64,000 nt of DNA from Flavobacterium sedimenticola (lineage in GTDB: Bacteria > Bacteroidota > Bacteroidia > Flavobacteriales > Flavobacteriaceae). Shown one piece after another: positions 7,124 through 15,869 of this stretch. Each line of letters starts with the position of its first letter. The first letter of the stretch is position 1. Both the position numbers and the translations under genes were made by a program. The stretch is taken from assembly GCF_030053345.1 (NCBI RefSeq), contig NZ_JASGBP010000006.1, forward strand, positions 110,885 through 174,884, read 5' to 3'. Under the pieces are notes generated by a model that ran no database searches, had not been told where the DNA came from, and saw nothing but the letters and a program-made list of their open reading frames with translations.

Positions 7124-9531
7124 TATTGGATTTGTATGGTTGCAGAAGCTGTAAATAATCCGTTAGACTTGGCTTCGAGGGTAACTGTTCCCGGCGTTTT
7201 TCCGGCCAAAAGAATCACTTGACATTTGCCGTTAAATGCACTGCGTTGCCAAGCGCCTTCGGCACATTTATCGGGTTCGTGCGAACTTGGGTCGCCGTTG
7301 CCGACCCCAATGATTTTAGCATCTCCGGAGAGAGCGAATAGCACTCTGTTATCCGCTACCGGTACTTCTCGGCCTTTATCGTCTACTATGGATACGTTGA
7401 AAACGGTCGCATCTTTTCCGTTGGCTGTGAGTATACTTTTATCGGTATTGAGTACCACTTTGTATGGTGTGCCGGTGGTTTCTACTTTTGAGGTGATTTT
7501 TTTACCTTTCTTATAGCCGATGGCTTCCAGTGTTCCCGGTTCGTAGTTGACTTGCCATTTGAGGTGGCTGTTTCTTGGCATGACTTTTTTGCCTACCGTT
7601 TTTCCGTTCAGGAAAAGTTCGATTTCATCAGCATTGGAGTTGACCCAAACTTCTATAGGTTGGCCTGTTTTTTCCGGCCAGTTCCAATGCGGTGAAATGT
7701 GCAAAACATCCTTATCGGTCCACCAACTTTGATAGTAGTAGTAAATGTTTTTCGGGAAGCCACACACATCCATAATGCCGAAATGCGAGCTGATGTTAGG
7801 CCATTTGTATGGCGTTGGTTCGCCGCGATAATCGAATCCGGTCCATACAAATCCGCCTAACCAATAATCGTTTTCGGCGGCGAGTTTCCACCAAGTTTCG
7901 GCTTTGCTGGCCCACCAAGGATGTGTAATGTCTTGGTCGGGAACATAAGCCCTGATTTCGTCTTTTTCGTAAATGCCGCGCGTGGTTACGGTGCTTCCCA
8001 TTTCGGTTCCTAATAACGGTTGGTTGGGATGGTCTCGGTGGTAATCGGCTACGGCGTATTCGCGGTAGTTGAATCCGCGAATCGGGATGACTTCGTTGAC
8101 GCCTTTAAATTCGTTGGCCATATCGGCCGCATAGGTACTGGTTCGGGTTGGATCTAACTCTTTTTGAATGGCGAGTAAGGTTTGTGCAATTTTTTTGCCG
8201 TAGTCATTGCCTTGAATGTTTTGCTCTTCGTTACCAATAGACCACAAAAACACGGAAGCATGATTTCTGTCGCGTTTGATTAGGCGTTGGAATTGGTCGA
8301 TATACTCCGGGCTGCTGTTCAGCAAACGTTGCTCATCGATAACCAACATGCCCAAACTGTCACAAGCTTCCAAGAGTTCAGGTGTTGGGGCATTGTGACT
8401 AGCTCTGTAGGCGTTAGAGCCCAATTCTTTTAACAGTTTGATGCGATAATATTGCAAGTAATCGGGTAGAGCGCTGCCAATGCCGGCGTGGTCTTGGTGG
8501 TTGTTGGTGCCCTGAATTTTGAGGTGTTTTCCGTTTAAAAAGAAACCTTCATTGGCATCGAAGCGCACTGTTTTGATACCGAATCGGGTTTGAGCTTGGT
8601 GAACGATATGGTTTCCCGACTTCACTACAGTAATGACTTTGTACAAATACGGGTCGTCTACAGACCAGAGTCGGGCATTGGTCAATTTCATTTTTTGTTT
8701 TATGGTGATGTTTTTTCGGATACCTAAGTTGATTTTATGCTCCGAAGTTTGGACCAGTATTTTTCCGTTTCTGTCGGTGATTAGGTTGTAAACGGTGCCG
8801 TTGGTTGTAATGAGATTGTTATTTTGCAAAGTAGTTTCTATGGTTACCGAGGCGTTTTTGCCTTGAACTTCCGAATGCACAAAAATGCCGTCTTGAGGAA
8901 TATGGAATTTATTAGTGACATTAAGCCAAACGTGGCGGTAAATCCCGGCACCTTCGTAAAACCAACCTTCAGCTTGGGTAGCATCTACACGAACCACCAA
9001 AACATTATCGCTTTCAAAATTCATATAGTCGGTTACATCGAACGAATTACCGACATAGCCGCTGAAGTTGGTACCCACATAAAAGCCGTTAATCCAAATA
9101 GTCGCATTTCTGTAAATGCCGTCAAATTGGAGTTCGAAACGCTTGTTCGCATCTTTTTTATCAATGGAAAAATGTTTTCGATACCAACCGATGCTGGTTT
9201 CCGGATAAGCACTACCAACCGGTTTGTAGCCGTGCGTGTCCATTTCATGAGTGGTCGATTTTACAAAAGGCAATTCGACAACCCAATCGTGTGGTACATT
9301 GATTTTACGCCAAGTAGTGTCGATGAATTTAGGGTTGACTACCGTAGTTTCAAACACATTGGATTTGTGGAATAGTAGTTTATTGCCATAGTCAAAGTCT
9401 TTGTCCGGATTGGCTGCGTGGCCGAACTGGAATCTCCAGTCGTCATCAAGACTGATTTTTTGCTGAGCTGATGTTATAAAACTCAGTGCCAAAAATAAGG
9501 CGGTGAGGTATTGTTTTTGAAAGTTTTTCAT
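7123..9531 (-). CDS. Glycoside hydrolase family 2 beta-galactosidase
   Basis: An 802-residue GH2 enzyme with a signal peptide (about residues 1-22, ending TSAQ), so it acts in the periplasm or outside. The order is sugar-binding jelly roll (about 30-205), immunoglobulin-like domain (about 215-325), TIM barrel (about 325-620) and C-terminal Ig-like domains with an invasin-like stretch near 690-800. The acid/base Glu is E435 in SIGNEEQ, and the nucleophile is E510 in LLGTEMGS. Placed between two GH53 endo-galactanases and galK, it most likely removes terminal galactose from galacto-oligosaccharides. GH2 also includes other exo-glycosidases, so beta-galactosidase is chosen from context and the overall barrel sequence. 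Confidence 0.9.
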   Translation of the reverse strand: MKNFQKQYLTALFLALSFITSAQQKISLDDDWRFQFGHAANPDKDFDYGNKLLFHKSNVFETTVVNPKFIDTTWRKINVPHDWVVELPFVKSTTHEMDTHGYKPVGSAYPETSIGWYRKHFSIDKKDANKRFELQFDGIYRNATIWINGFYVGTNFSGYVGNSFDVTDYMNFESDNVLVVRVDATQAEGWFYEGAGIYRHVWLNVTNKFHIPQDGIFVHSEVQGKNASVTIETTLQNNNLITTNGTVYNLITDRNGKILVQTSEHKINLGIRKNITIKQKMKLTNARLWSVDDPYLYKVITVVKSGNHIVHQAQTRFGIKTVRFDANEGFFLNGKHLKIQGTNNHQDHAGIGSALPDYLQYYRIKLLKELGSNAYRASHNAPTPELLEACDSLGMLVIDEQRLLNSSPEYIDQFQRLIKRDRNHASVFLWSIGNEEQNIQGNDYGKKIAQTLLAIQKELDPTRTSTYAADMANEFKGVNEVIPIRGFNYREYAVADYHRDHPNQPLLGTEMGSTVTTRGIYEKDEIRAYVPDQDITHPWWASKAETWWKLAAENDYWLGGFVWTGFDYRGEPTPYKWPNISSHFGIMDVCGFPKNIYYYYQSWWTDKDVLHISPHWNWPEKTGQPIEVWVNSNADEIELFLNGKTVGKKVMPRNSHLKWQVNYEPGTLEAIGYKKGKKITSKVETTGTPYKVVLNTDKSILTANGKDATVFNVSIVDDKGREVPVADNRVLFALSGDAKIIGVGNGDPSSHEPDKCAEGAWQRSAFNGKCQVILLAGKTPGTVTLEAKSNGLFTASATIQIQ

Positions 9532-9536
9532 TGCGA

Positions 9537-10556
9537 TTAATTTTCTTTAAAAGCGTTTAATGCCGGAGATGGTTTGCCGTCCGCTTGCCAAGCGCTCAGG
9601 GCATAATGACTCCAGCTTCGGGCGCCTTGCGGTTCCCAATAAAGCACGCCGATGCCTTTATTGTTCGGTACGTTTTTAACGGCTTTAATGGTGGCTGTTA
9701 ATAGTTCATAGGTGTTTTGTACTTGATTATCTTCGCCGCCCACTTCTACGACCATGACTTCTTTGCCGTAGCGTTTCGCCATATCATTGAGATTGAACTC
9801 CAGATCGGCTATGGTTTCGGTATAATCTTTTTTAATCCAATACGGATAATAAGACAAACCAATTACGTCATATTTTACTTTCTGCGCTGTAGCATTGTCA
9901 AAAAAGATTCTGAATTTTTCGTTGTTGTTGCCTTCGTCAACGTGTACAATGACTTTGATGTTTTTATCGACTGCTTTTACCGCATCATAACCTTTGTTTA
10001 ATAGCTGTCCGAGTTGCGGCCAATTGTCGGTACTGCCGTCGGGCCACAGCATACCGCCCGGAATTTCATTGCCTACTTGAACCCATTCGGGTGTGACGCC
10101 GGCTTGTTTTAAAGAATTGATAACGTCATACGTATGGTTGTAAACATCGTTTAACAATTCGGCAAAGGAATGTTTTTCCCAGTCTTTCGGTTTGAATTGT
10201 TTGGCCGGATCTGCCCAGGAGTCGGAATAATGAAAGTTAATCATGATTCGGAACCCCAATTTTTGAGCGCGTAAGGCCATGACTATAGTTTCTTCTTTAC
10301 TGCAATGGCCGCTCGTTTTATCATTTGAAGGATTGACCCAAACCCGTAAACGGATGGAGTTCATGCCTAAGTCTTTTAGTATTTGCAGGCAATCCGCTTC
10401 TTTACCGTTGGTGTCGTAGAATTTGTATCCTGTGGCTTCCATTTGGGGTAGCCAACCTACGTCGGCACCTTTAGCGAAAACTGTTTCTTTTTTTTGCCCG
10501 AAATTTAATCCGGTAATTAAAAGCAGGAGTAAGGTTATTGCGTTTCGTTTCATCAT
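9537..10556 (-). CDS. GH53 arabinogalactan endo-beta-1,4-galactanase (secreted)
   Basis: A 339-residue GH53 enzyme that cuts the beta-1,4-galactan chains of pectin and arabinogalactan I. The start is set to the ATG at 10556, which overlaps the stop of the preceding gene by one base (TGATG); a second ATG follows at once. A signal peptide (to about residue 20, LNFGQ) is present without a lipobox. The catalytic acid/base is E163 in QVGNE and the nucleophile E270 in VVEVGG; the LSYYPYW and SDSWADP segments are typical of the family. It is the second of two tandem GH53 genes, differing from the first in lacking a lipid anchor. Confidence 0.93.
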   Translation of the reverse strand: MMKRNAITLLLLLITGLNFGQKKETVFAKGADVGWLPQMEATGYKFYDTNGKEADCLQILKDLGMNSIRLRVWVNPSNDKTSGHCSKEETIVMALRAQKLGFRIMINFHYSDSWADPAKQFKPKDWEKHSFAELLNDVYNHTYDVINSLKQAGVTPEWVQVGNEIPGGMLWPDGSTDNWPQLGQLLNKGYDAVKAVDKNIKVIVHVDEGNNNEKFRIFFDNATAQKVKYDVIGLSYYPYWIKKDYTETIADLEFNLNDMAKRYGKEVMVVEVGGEDNQVQNTYELLTATIKAVKNVPNNKGIGVLYWEPQGARSWSHYALSAWQADGKPSPALNAFKEN

Positions 10557-11626
10557 CAATTAGCATTAAATACTTCCAGGGTTGGAAGCGAATTGTTGTT
10601 AAAATCCCATAAAGCTTGATTTTCCCAGGAAGAACCGTTGGTTGCTGTTGGCCCTCGGAAAGCGACCCATTCGCTACCCCAATAACAAAATCCTAAGCCG
10701 TAATTGCTTTGTGTGACGGTGTTTTTGATGGCAGAAAGAAATCCTTTTTGACCAGTTGGAGTAGCCGGGAAAGCCGGTAAAATTTGGTTGGGTAAACCAA
10801 TGATGTTGTTGGTGTAATCGTTGTAATCAAAGGTAAACGGATAGGCTGTTTCCGCAATAACGACCTTTTTGTTGTACAATTGGCCCAAAGCGTTCATCGT
10901 ATTTTGTAGTGTTACCAAATTGGTTCCATGCCAAATAGGGTAATACGACAAGCCGATGTAATCATAATCGATGTTGGCGACTTTACTGAAATACCAATCC
11001 GAGCCGGATATACCGGCGTGGTGTAACATGATTTTTGCGGTTGTTGATTTACTTCTGATGGCCGCACCGGCAGCAGAAACGAGTTCCAAATATTGATTTT
11101 CATTAGTGGAAAGTTTGCCTTCCGGCCAAAGCATACCGTCGTTGGTTTCATTGCCGATTTGAATGATATCAGGATTGATTTCGGTCATGACCAAATTCGT
11201 ATAATCGGTAACGGCTGTTTTCAAAGCAGCAAACGGTAAACTTTGCCAAGCTGCAGGTTTGGTTTGATGTGCCGGATCGGCCCAAGTGTCCGAATAATGT
11301 ACGGTTAACCATACCTTAAGTCCGGCTGCTTTGACTCTTTGAGCAAAAGTTTTTACTTCGGCCATCCCCGAATGCCCGTCGGATGGATTTTGCCATAAAC
11401 GAATTCGGATGGTATTGCAGCCAGCATTTTTTAAGGTTATGATGGCGTCTTCATTGTTACCGTTGTGTTTGAAAACCGTGCCTTCGCTTTCAATTAAAGG
11501 AAGATAAGACATATCGGCACCACGGAGAAAAACATCTTCATTCACCGGTGATTGCGTATCTGAATTGCTGTCGGAAGAACAGGAAAACAATGAAACGGAT
11601 AACAGGAGTAATACTACCTTTTTCAT
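10556..11626 (-). CDS. GH53 arabinogalactan endo-beta-1,4-galactanase (lipoprotein)
   Basis: A 356-residue GH53 enzyme with a lipoprotein signal: the lipobox LFSC ends at C16 and is followed by a Ser/Asp-rich tether. In Bacteroidota such acidic tethers often direct lipoproteins to the cell surface, so this copy may cut galactan outside the cell. The catalytic acid/base is E160 in IQIGNE and the nucleophile E259 in VIAET, with the shared SDTWADP and LSYYPIW blocks. Sequence similarity to the next gene points to an old tandem duplication with different targeting. It starts 2 bases after galM, so it belongs to the same transcript. Confidence 0.93.
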   Translation of the reverse strand: MKKVVLLLLSVSLFSCSSDSNSDTQSPVNEDVFLRGADMSYLPLIESEGTVFKHNGNNEDAIITLKNAGCNTIRIRLWQNPSDGHSGMAEVKTFAQRVKAAGLKVWLTVHYSDTWADPAHQTKPAAWQSLPFAALKTAVTDYTNLVMTEINPDIIQIGNETNDGMLWPEGKLSTNENQYLELVSAAGAAIRSKSTTAKIMLHHAGISGSDWYFSKVANIDYDYIGLSYYPIWHGTNLVTLQNTMNALGQLYNKKVVIAETAYPFTFDYNDYTNNIIGLPNQILPAFPATPTGQKGFLSAIKNTVTQSNYGLGFCYWGSEWVAFRGPTATNGSSWENQALWDFNNNSLPTLEVFNAN

Positions 11627-11628
11627 AG

Positions 11629-12675
11629 CTATAGATTTTCAAATTTGAATATAGTTTGATGGGAGTACCATTCGTTTTTCCCTAAAACAGCAGTAGGGAA
11701 ATGACTGTGGTTGGGAGCGTCCGGAAAGTTTTGAGTTTCAAAACAAATCCCGCTGGTTTTGTGATACTCCGTAGCTTCTTTTCCTTTAATTTGATCAAAG
11801 CAATTGCCGCCAACATAAACATGGACTGCCGGTTGGTTGGTGATAACTGTCATTTTAATTTTTGATTTTTCACCATACATTGTAGCTGCTTTTGTATCGT
11901 TTAATACAAAGGTGTTATCAATGATTGCCGGACAATCTTTGGTTGTTGAAAAATCGTAATCATGATTTTTTAAAGAGATAAATTTACCTGTCGGGATTAA
12001 TTCTTCGGTTGTTTCCAGCATGGTATCGGCATTAATAGTAATTTTTTGATGGTTGATGTTTTCTTGATGACCATTTAAATTAAAGTAACTGTGTTGTGTG
12101 AGGTTTACTATGGTATCTTCGGTGGATTTTGCAGAAAATTCCACTTTTAGTTCATTTTGGTCAGTTAAGGTATAAGTTACTCTTACGCTTAATTCTCCCG
12201 GAAAATTTTCTTCATTGTCAACGCTCAAATACTCTAAAATAATGGATTGCGTTTCCTCTGAGGGAATGCTTTTGACTGTCCATACTTTTTGGCTGAAACC
12301 AACTGAACCACCGTGAATTTGATGTCTGTTGTGGTTACTGGTCAATTGGATTTTTTCCCCGTTTAATATAAAAGAGGCATTGTTAATTCTGCCGGCATAT
12401 CTGCCTACAACGGCTCCCAAATAAGGTGCGCTGGGTAAGTTAAATGAATTGATATAGCTTTCCAATTTGTCGAATCCCAAAACCACATCGGTTTTTATAC
12501 CATTTGAATTCGGAATTTTTATTGAGGTTATTGTTGCTCCGTAATTAATTACACTTACTTCCATACCCTGTTTATTGGTTAATGTGTAGCAAAATACCTC
12601 TTGGTTCTCCGGTGTCAATCCGAAGAATTTTTCATTTAGACTTGGGTTGTTTTGTGAAATATGGTTTTTAAACAT
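11629..12675 (-). CDS. galM: Aldose 1-epimerase
   Basis: The enzyme interconverts alpha- and beta-galactose, supplying the alpha form for galactokinase. From the ATG at 12675 it is 348 residues and starts MFKNHISQNNPSLNEKFFGL. An upstream ATG at 12732 would add 19 basic residues, but a promoter-like TACTTTCG box lies inside that extension, so the shorter start is preferred. Family blocks seen are INYGATITSIKIP, GAVVGRYAGRI, NRHQIHGG, LTQHSYFNLNG and a C-terminal Glu segment GICFETQNFPDAPNH. It is the first gene of the galactan operon and faces the GntR-type regulator. Confidence 0.94.
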   Translation of the reverse strand: MFKNHISQNNPSLNEKFFGLTPENQEVFCYTLTNKQGMEVSVINYGATITSIKIPNSNGIKTDVVLGFDKLESYINSFNLPSAPYLGAVVGRYAGRINNASFILNGEKIQLTSNHNRHQIHGGSVGFSQKVWTVKSIPSEETQSIILEYLSVDNEENFPGELSVRVTYTLTDQNELKVEFSAKSTEDTIVNLTQHSYFNLNGHQENINHQKITINADTMLETTEELIPTGKFISLKNHDYDFSTTKDCPAIIDNTFVLNDTKAATMYGEKSKIKMTVITNQPAVHVYVGGNCFDQIKGKEATEYHKTSGICFETQNFPDAPNHSHFPTAVLGKNEWYSHQTIFKFENL

Positions 12676-12697
12676 GGTTTTTTTATCAATCTTATAA

Positions 12698-12705
12698 CGA
12701 AAGTA
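12698..12705 (-). promoter_or_regulatory. Candidate promoter box of the galactan operon
   Basis: On the minus strand this reads TACTTTCG, one base from the Bacteroidota -7 consensus TAnnTTTG, and lies 22 bases before the chosen galM start. At the N19 distance the -33 element reads ATG rather than TTG. A weak, regulated promoter fits. Confidence 0.45.
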
Positions 12706-12750
12706 TCGTTTTATCTTTTTCATCCATACCACTACCTACCGGTTTTTTCG

Positions 12751-12767
12751 TAACTTACCACCAGTTA
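12751..12767. promoter_or_regulatory. Candidate operator in the galM-GntR regulator spacer
   Basis: The inverted repeat TAACT-N7-AGTTA lies midway between the divergent genes and about 46 bases upstream of the galM promoter box. ACCACTACC and TTACCACC words repeat around it. Its position suggests a binding site for the regulator that starts at 12780. Confidence 0.45.
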
Positions 12768-12779
12768 ATTGTATGGAGT

Positions 12780-13778
12780 ATGAAAATCATCACGATAAAC
12801 AATCAATCGGCACAGCCTAAATACAAACAAATCGTACTGTCTGTTGAAATGGCCATAGCGGAGAAGCGATTAAAAAGAGAAGATAAATTACCGTCGGTAA
12901 ACAAAGTCAGTTTGGAATTTTCTATTTCAAGAGATACCGTTTTATTGGCCTATGATGAATTAAAGAAGCGCGGCATTATTTATTCGGTTTTGGGAAAAGG
13001 TTATTATGTGAAGCGTGTTGCCTTTACTTTGGAGCAACGCGTTTTTTTACTGTTTGATGAATTGAATGCGTTTAAAGAAGATTTGTATACTTCTTTTCTC
13101 TATCACGTGAATAAGAATTTCCAAATTGATATTTTCTTTCATCATTTTAATTTGGAGATGTTCAAGAAGTTAGTAGAGGAGAGCAAAGGCAACTATTCTA
13201 AGTACATCATTATGCCTTCCAACCTGGAAATTCCGGTAGATTTGGTTAGGTCGTTGCCTTTGAACGATACTTATATTTTAGACCAAACGAATGAAAGTTT
13301 CAAGGAGTTTCCGGCGGTTTATCAGGATTTTGTGGCCGATATGTATGATGCGTTAACTTTCGGGTTGGATAAGGTGAAAAAATATACCGAGTTGATTTTG
13401 ATTTTTCCCGGAGAGAAAGAACCGACCGGTATGGTGAGTGGTTTTTTGAAGTTTTGTGTTGAAAATAACAACAAGCATTCTGTTATTTCTTCTTTTGAAG
13501 ACAATGAGATACAAAAAGGCAGTTTGTTTATTATTCCCAATGACCGGCATTTGGTAAACGTGATAGAACAAGCAAAGCGGCAGGGTTTCATTTTAGGGGT
13601 TGATTACGGCATCATATCCTACAACGATACTTCGTTGAAAAAAGTGGTAGAGAATGGTATTACAACCATTTCCACAGATTTTAATGCCATGGGAAAAACA
13701 TTGGCACAAATGATTAATACCAATTCGAAATCAAGTATAAAAAATATCTCTAGGTTGATTATGAGAAATTCACTTTGA
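12780..13778 (+). CDS. GntR-family transcriptional regulator with LacI-like sensor domain
   Basis: A 332-residue regulator. The N-terminal winged helix-turn-helix of the GntR family spans about residues 8-75, with KLPSVNKVSLEFSISRDTV as its recognition region and a GKGYYV wing. The rest (about 85-332) has the alternating alpha/beta pattern of LacI-type periplasmic-binding-like sensor domains, ending ...MGKTLAQMI. Bacteroidota use such GntR/LacI hybrids, for example AraR-type regulators, to sense sugars. Being divergent from galM, it probably controls the galactan operon in response to galactose or a galacto-oligosaccharide. The inducer is inferred. Confidence 0.9.
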   Translation: MKIITINNQSAQPKYKQIVLSVEMAIAEKRLKREDKLPSVNKVSLEFSISRDTVLLAYDELKKRGIIYSVLGKGYYVKRVAFTLEQRVFLLFDELNAFKEDLYTSFLYHVNKNFQIDIFFHHFNLEMFKKLVEESKGNYSKYIIMPSNLEIPVDLVRSLPLNDTYILDQTNESFKEFPAVYQDFVADMYDALTFGLDKVKKYTELILIFPGEKEPTGMVSGFLKFCVENNNKHSVISSFEDNEIQKGSLFIIPNDRHLVNVIEQAKRQGFILGVDYGIISYNDTSLKKVVENGITTISTDFNAMGKTLAQMINTNSKSSIKNISRLIMRNSL

Positions 13779-13783
13779 GATGC

Positions 13784-14446
13784 TTATAAGGCAGTGATTT
13801 TTTTTAAATCGGCTATGGTTTGTATTGGGTTTTTAGCCCCGAAAACAAAACTTCCTGCTACCAAAACATCGGCTCCGGCCTGAACTAATTGTTTCGCATT
13901 TTTATCGGTTACACCGCCATCAATTTCGATGACTGTCGGAGCATTTTTACGGATAATAAGTTCTTTTAACTTCTCGACTTTGATATAGGTATTTTCGATA
14001 AAGGATTGTCCGCCGAATCCGGGATTGACACTCATCAGACATACTAAATCGATGTCTTTGATTACATCCTCAAGTAAACTGACGTTGGTGTGCGGGTTTA
14101 GTGCAACGCCGGCTTTCATGCCTTCGGCTTTAATGGCTTGTAAAGTTCGATGCAAATGAGTACAAGCCTCGTAATGAACGGTTAATATATTAGCGCCCAA
14201 CGAGGCAAAAGTTTTGATGTATCGGTCGGGATCCACAATCATTAAATGCACATCAACGGTTTTTTGGGCATGCTTTGAAATAGCTTGTAAAACCGGCATT
14301 CCAAACGAAATATTAGGAACAAAAACACCATCCATAATGTCGATGTGAAACCAATCGGCTTCACTCGTATTAATCATTTCGATGTCGCGTTGTAAATTGG
14401 CAAAATCGGCTGCCAGAACTGATGGTGCAATAAGGGTGTTTTTCAT
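13784..14446 (-). CDS. rpe: Ribulose-phosphate 3-epimerase
   Basis: A 220-residue TIM-barrel enzyme of the pentose phosphate pathway that interconverts ribulose 5-phosphate and xylulose 5-phosphate. Diagnostic blocks are IAPSVLAADFANL at the N-terminus, HIDIMDGVFVPNISFG with its metal and substrate residues, VDVHLMI, SVNPGFGGQSF and EIDGGV. The phosphate-binding AGADVLVAGSFVFG lies near the C-terminus. The ATG at 14446 gives the family's usual N-terminus; an in-frame ATG at 14455 would add three residues. It is convergent with the GntR gene and lies downstream of the rpoD terminators. Confidence 0.96.
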   Translation of the reverse strand: MKNTLIAPSVLAADFANLQRDIEMINTSEADWFHIDIMDGVFVPNISFGMPVLQAISKHAQKTVDVHLMIVDPDRYIKTFASLGANILTVHYEACTHLHRTLQAIKAEGMKAGVALNPHTNVSLLEDVIKDIDLVCLMSVNPGFGGQSFIENTYIKVEKLKELIIRKNAPTVIEIDGGVTDKNAKQLVQAGADVLVAGSFVFGAKNPIQTIADLKKITAL

Positions 14447-14487
14447 TTTGATCATGTTGTGTGTTGTTGGTGCAAAATTAGTTTATT

Positions 14488-14535
14488 CACCGCAAAGTCA
14501 GCAAGGTTTTTTTCCGAAGTTCGCAAAGAAAGTTT
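14488..14535. repeat. CGCAAAG-type repeat fragment
   Basis: CACCGCAAAGTCAGCAAGG and AAGTTCGCAAAG flank a T-run. I recall runs of this CGCAAAGTTCGCAAAG kind from flavobacterial intergenic DNA. It is part of the 385-base rpe-rpoD spacer, which holds no gene. Confidence 0.5.
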
Positions 14536-14558
14536 TGGGTTAAATTACGGCAGAGCTT

Positions 14559-14667
14559 GCGTTAGGGATAGGAACGGAAATCCTTTTTTAGGATTACCCG
14601 AAGCTTGCGTAGGGAAATACAATACTAAAAAAGATTGTAGTGGATAGCCCGGCCGTAGGCAACGCCC
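14559..14667. repeat. Dispersed repeat, family 1 (copy 2)
   Basis: The segment starts GCGTTAGGGATAGGAACGG and ends GGATAGCCCGGCC...GGCAACGCCC, the same frame as the copy in the galK-galT spacer. The inner module differs: ATCCTTTTTTAGGAT forms a small hairpin, and the TCCTTCGGCAGG unit is absent. It lies between rpe and the rpoD terminators. Confidence 0.7.
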
Positions 14668-14683
14668 AAATAAGAGGGTGTTT

Positions 14684-14735
14684 AAAAAATAAAACTCCGG
14701 GAAATCGAGCAAAGCGAACAGACCGGAGTTTTATT
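14684..14735 (-). terminator. Second (distal) hairpin downstream of rpoD
   Basis: AATAAAACTCCGG (14688-14700) pairs with CCGGAGTTTTATT (14723-14735) across a 22-base loop. On the minus strand the stem runs into a T-rich tail. The word AAAAAATAAAACTCCGG is shared with the proximal terminator, indicating duplication. Confidence 0.65.
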
Positions 14736-14743
14736 CCTCATAC

Positions 14744-14776
14744 AAAAAATAAAACTCCGGTAATCAGCCGGAGTTT
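14744..14776 (-). terminator. Intrinsic terminator of rpoD
   Basis: On the minus strand, AAACTCCGG pairs with CCGGAGTTT across a 7-base loop and is followed by TATTTTTTG. It lies 56 bases past the rpoD stop. Confidence 0.85.
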
Positions 14777-14831
14777 CAATCATCAATCAAAAAACGAACA
14801 GTTAATCAGACTGTTGTTGCGGTTATTGGGA

Positions 14832-15695
14832 TTATCCCAAGTATGTTTTTAATATTTTACTTCTGGAAGTGTGTTTTAGTCGACGTATGGCTTTTTCTTT
14901 AATTTGACGCACACGCTCGCGGGTTAAATCGAATGTTTCTCCGATTTCTTCTAACGTCATCGGATGTTGGTCGCCTAAACCGAAATACAAACGTACAACA
15001 TCTGCTTCACGTGGCGTTAAAGTTTCCAAAGATCTTTCGATTTCCGTACGTAATGATTCGTGAATCAATTCTCTATCGGGATTTGGAGATTCTCCGGAAC
15101 GCAATACGTCGTATAAGTTAGAGTCTTCTCCTTCTACTAATGGCGCATCCATGGATAAATGACGGCCTGAGTTTTTCATGGACTCTTTTACGTCGTTTAC
15201 GGTCATATCAAGCTCTTTGGCAATTTCTTCAGCAGAAGGGGCGCGTTCGTTAGATTGCTCTAACAAGGCGTACATTTTGTTGATTTTATTGATAGAACCG
15301 ATTTTATTCAATGGCAAACGAACAATACGCGATTGCTCGGCCAAAGCCTGAAGGATGGACTGACGAATCCACCATACAGCATAAGAAATGAATTTAAAAC
15401 CACGGGTTTCGTCGAAACGTTGTGCCGCTTTAATCAATCCTAAATTCCCTTCGTTAATCAAATCCGGTAACGTTAATCCTTGATTTTGGTACTGTTTAGC
15501 CACCGAAACCACGAAACGAAGATTGGCTTTGGTTAATTTTTCTAAAGCTCTTTGATCTCCGGCTTTGATGCGTTGTGCTAATTCCACTTCTTCATCTGCT
15601 GTAATCAAATCTACTTTCCCGATTTCTTGTAGGTATTTGTCTAAGGATGCGGTTTCACGATTGGTAACCTGTTTGGTGATTTTGAGCTGTCTCAT
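14832..15695 (-). CDS. rpoD: Primary RNA polymerase sigma factor (RpoD/SigA)
   Basis: A 287-residue housekeeping sigma factor. This is much shorter than the E. coli protein because region 1.1 and the non-conserved insert are missing, as is normal in Bacteroidota. Region 1.2 lies near residues 16-48 and region 2 near 50-125, with the core-binding and -10-melting stretch [37 protein letters not shown]. Region 3 is near 130-205, and the region 4 helix-turn-helix ([29 protein letters not shown]) is near the end. A purine-rich AAGGAG stands upstream of the ATG. This factor should read the TTG-N19-TAnnTTTG promoters noted elsewhere in the window. Confidence 0.97.
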   Translation of the reverse strand: MRQLKITKQVTNRETASLDKYLQEIGKVDLITADEEVELAQRIKAGDQRALEKLTKANLRFVVSVAKQYQNQGLTLPDLINEGNLGLIKAAQRFDETRGFKFISYAVWWIRQSILQALAEQSRIVRLPLNKIGSINKINKMYALLEQSNERAPSAEEIAKELDMTVNDVKESMKNSGRHLSMDAPLVEGEDSNLYDVLRSGESPNPDRELIHESLRTEIERSLETLTPREADVVRLYFGLGDQHPMTLEEIGETFDLTRERVRQIKEKAIRRLKHTSRSKILKTYLG

Positions 15696-15869
15696 CTAAA
15701 TTTCTCCTTTTCTTTAAAGTATTCAGGCTGTTGTACGTTGTGAGTTTCAAAAAAGTTACAATATGTGAAATATTTTTTTCTTTTATTGATTTCGAAATCA
15801 AGCAGCATGAGTATTCCCTGCATAGGGTAGATGGAATTTCATTAGAAATGTATGGAATAAGTTTAAAAA

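Noticed and set aside
8824..9375. 183-codon plus-strand ORF opposite the GH2 gene
   Set aside because: It is a shadow of the beta-galactosidase frame; no family features and no promoter. GH2 motifs on the other strand are unambiguous.
14459..14852. Two short plus-strand ORFs in the rpe-rpoD spacer
   Set aside because: Both are translations of dispersed repeats and terminator hairpins.
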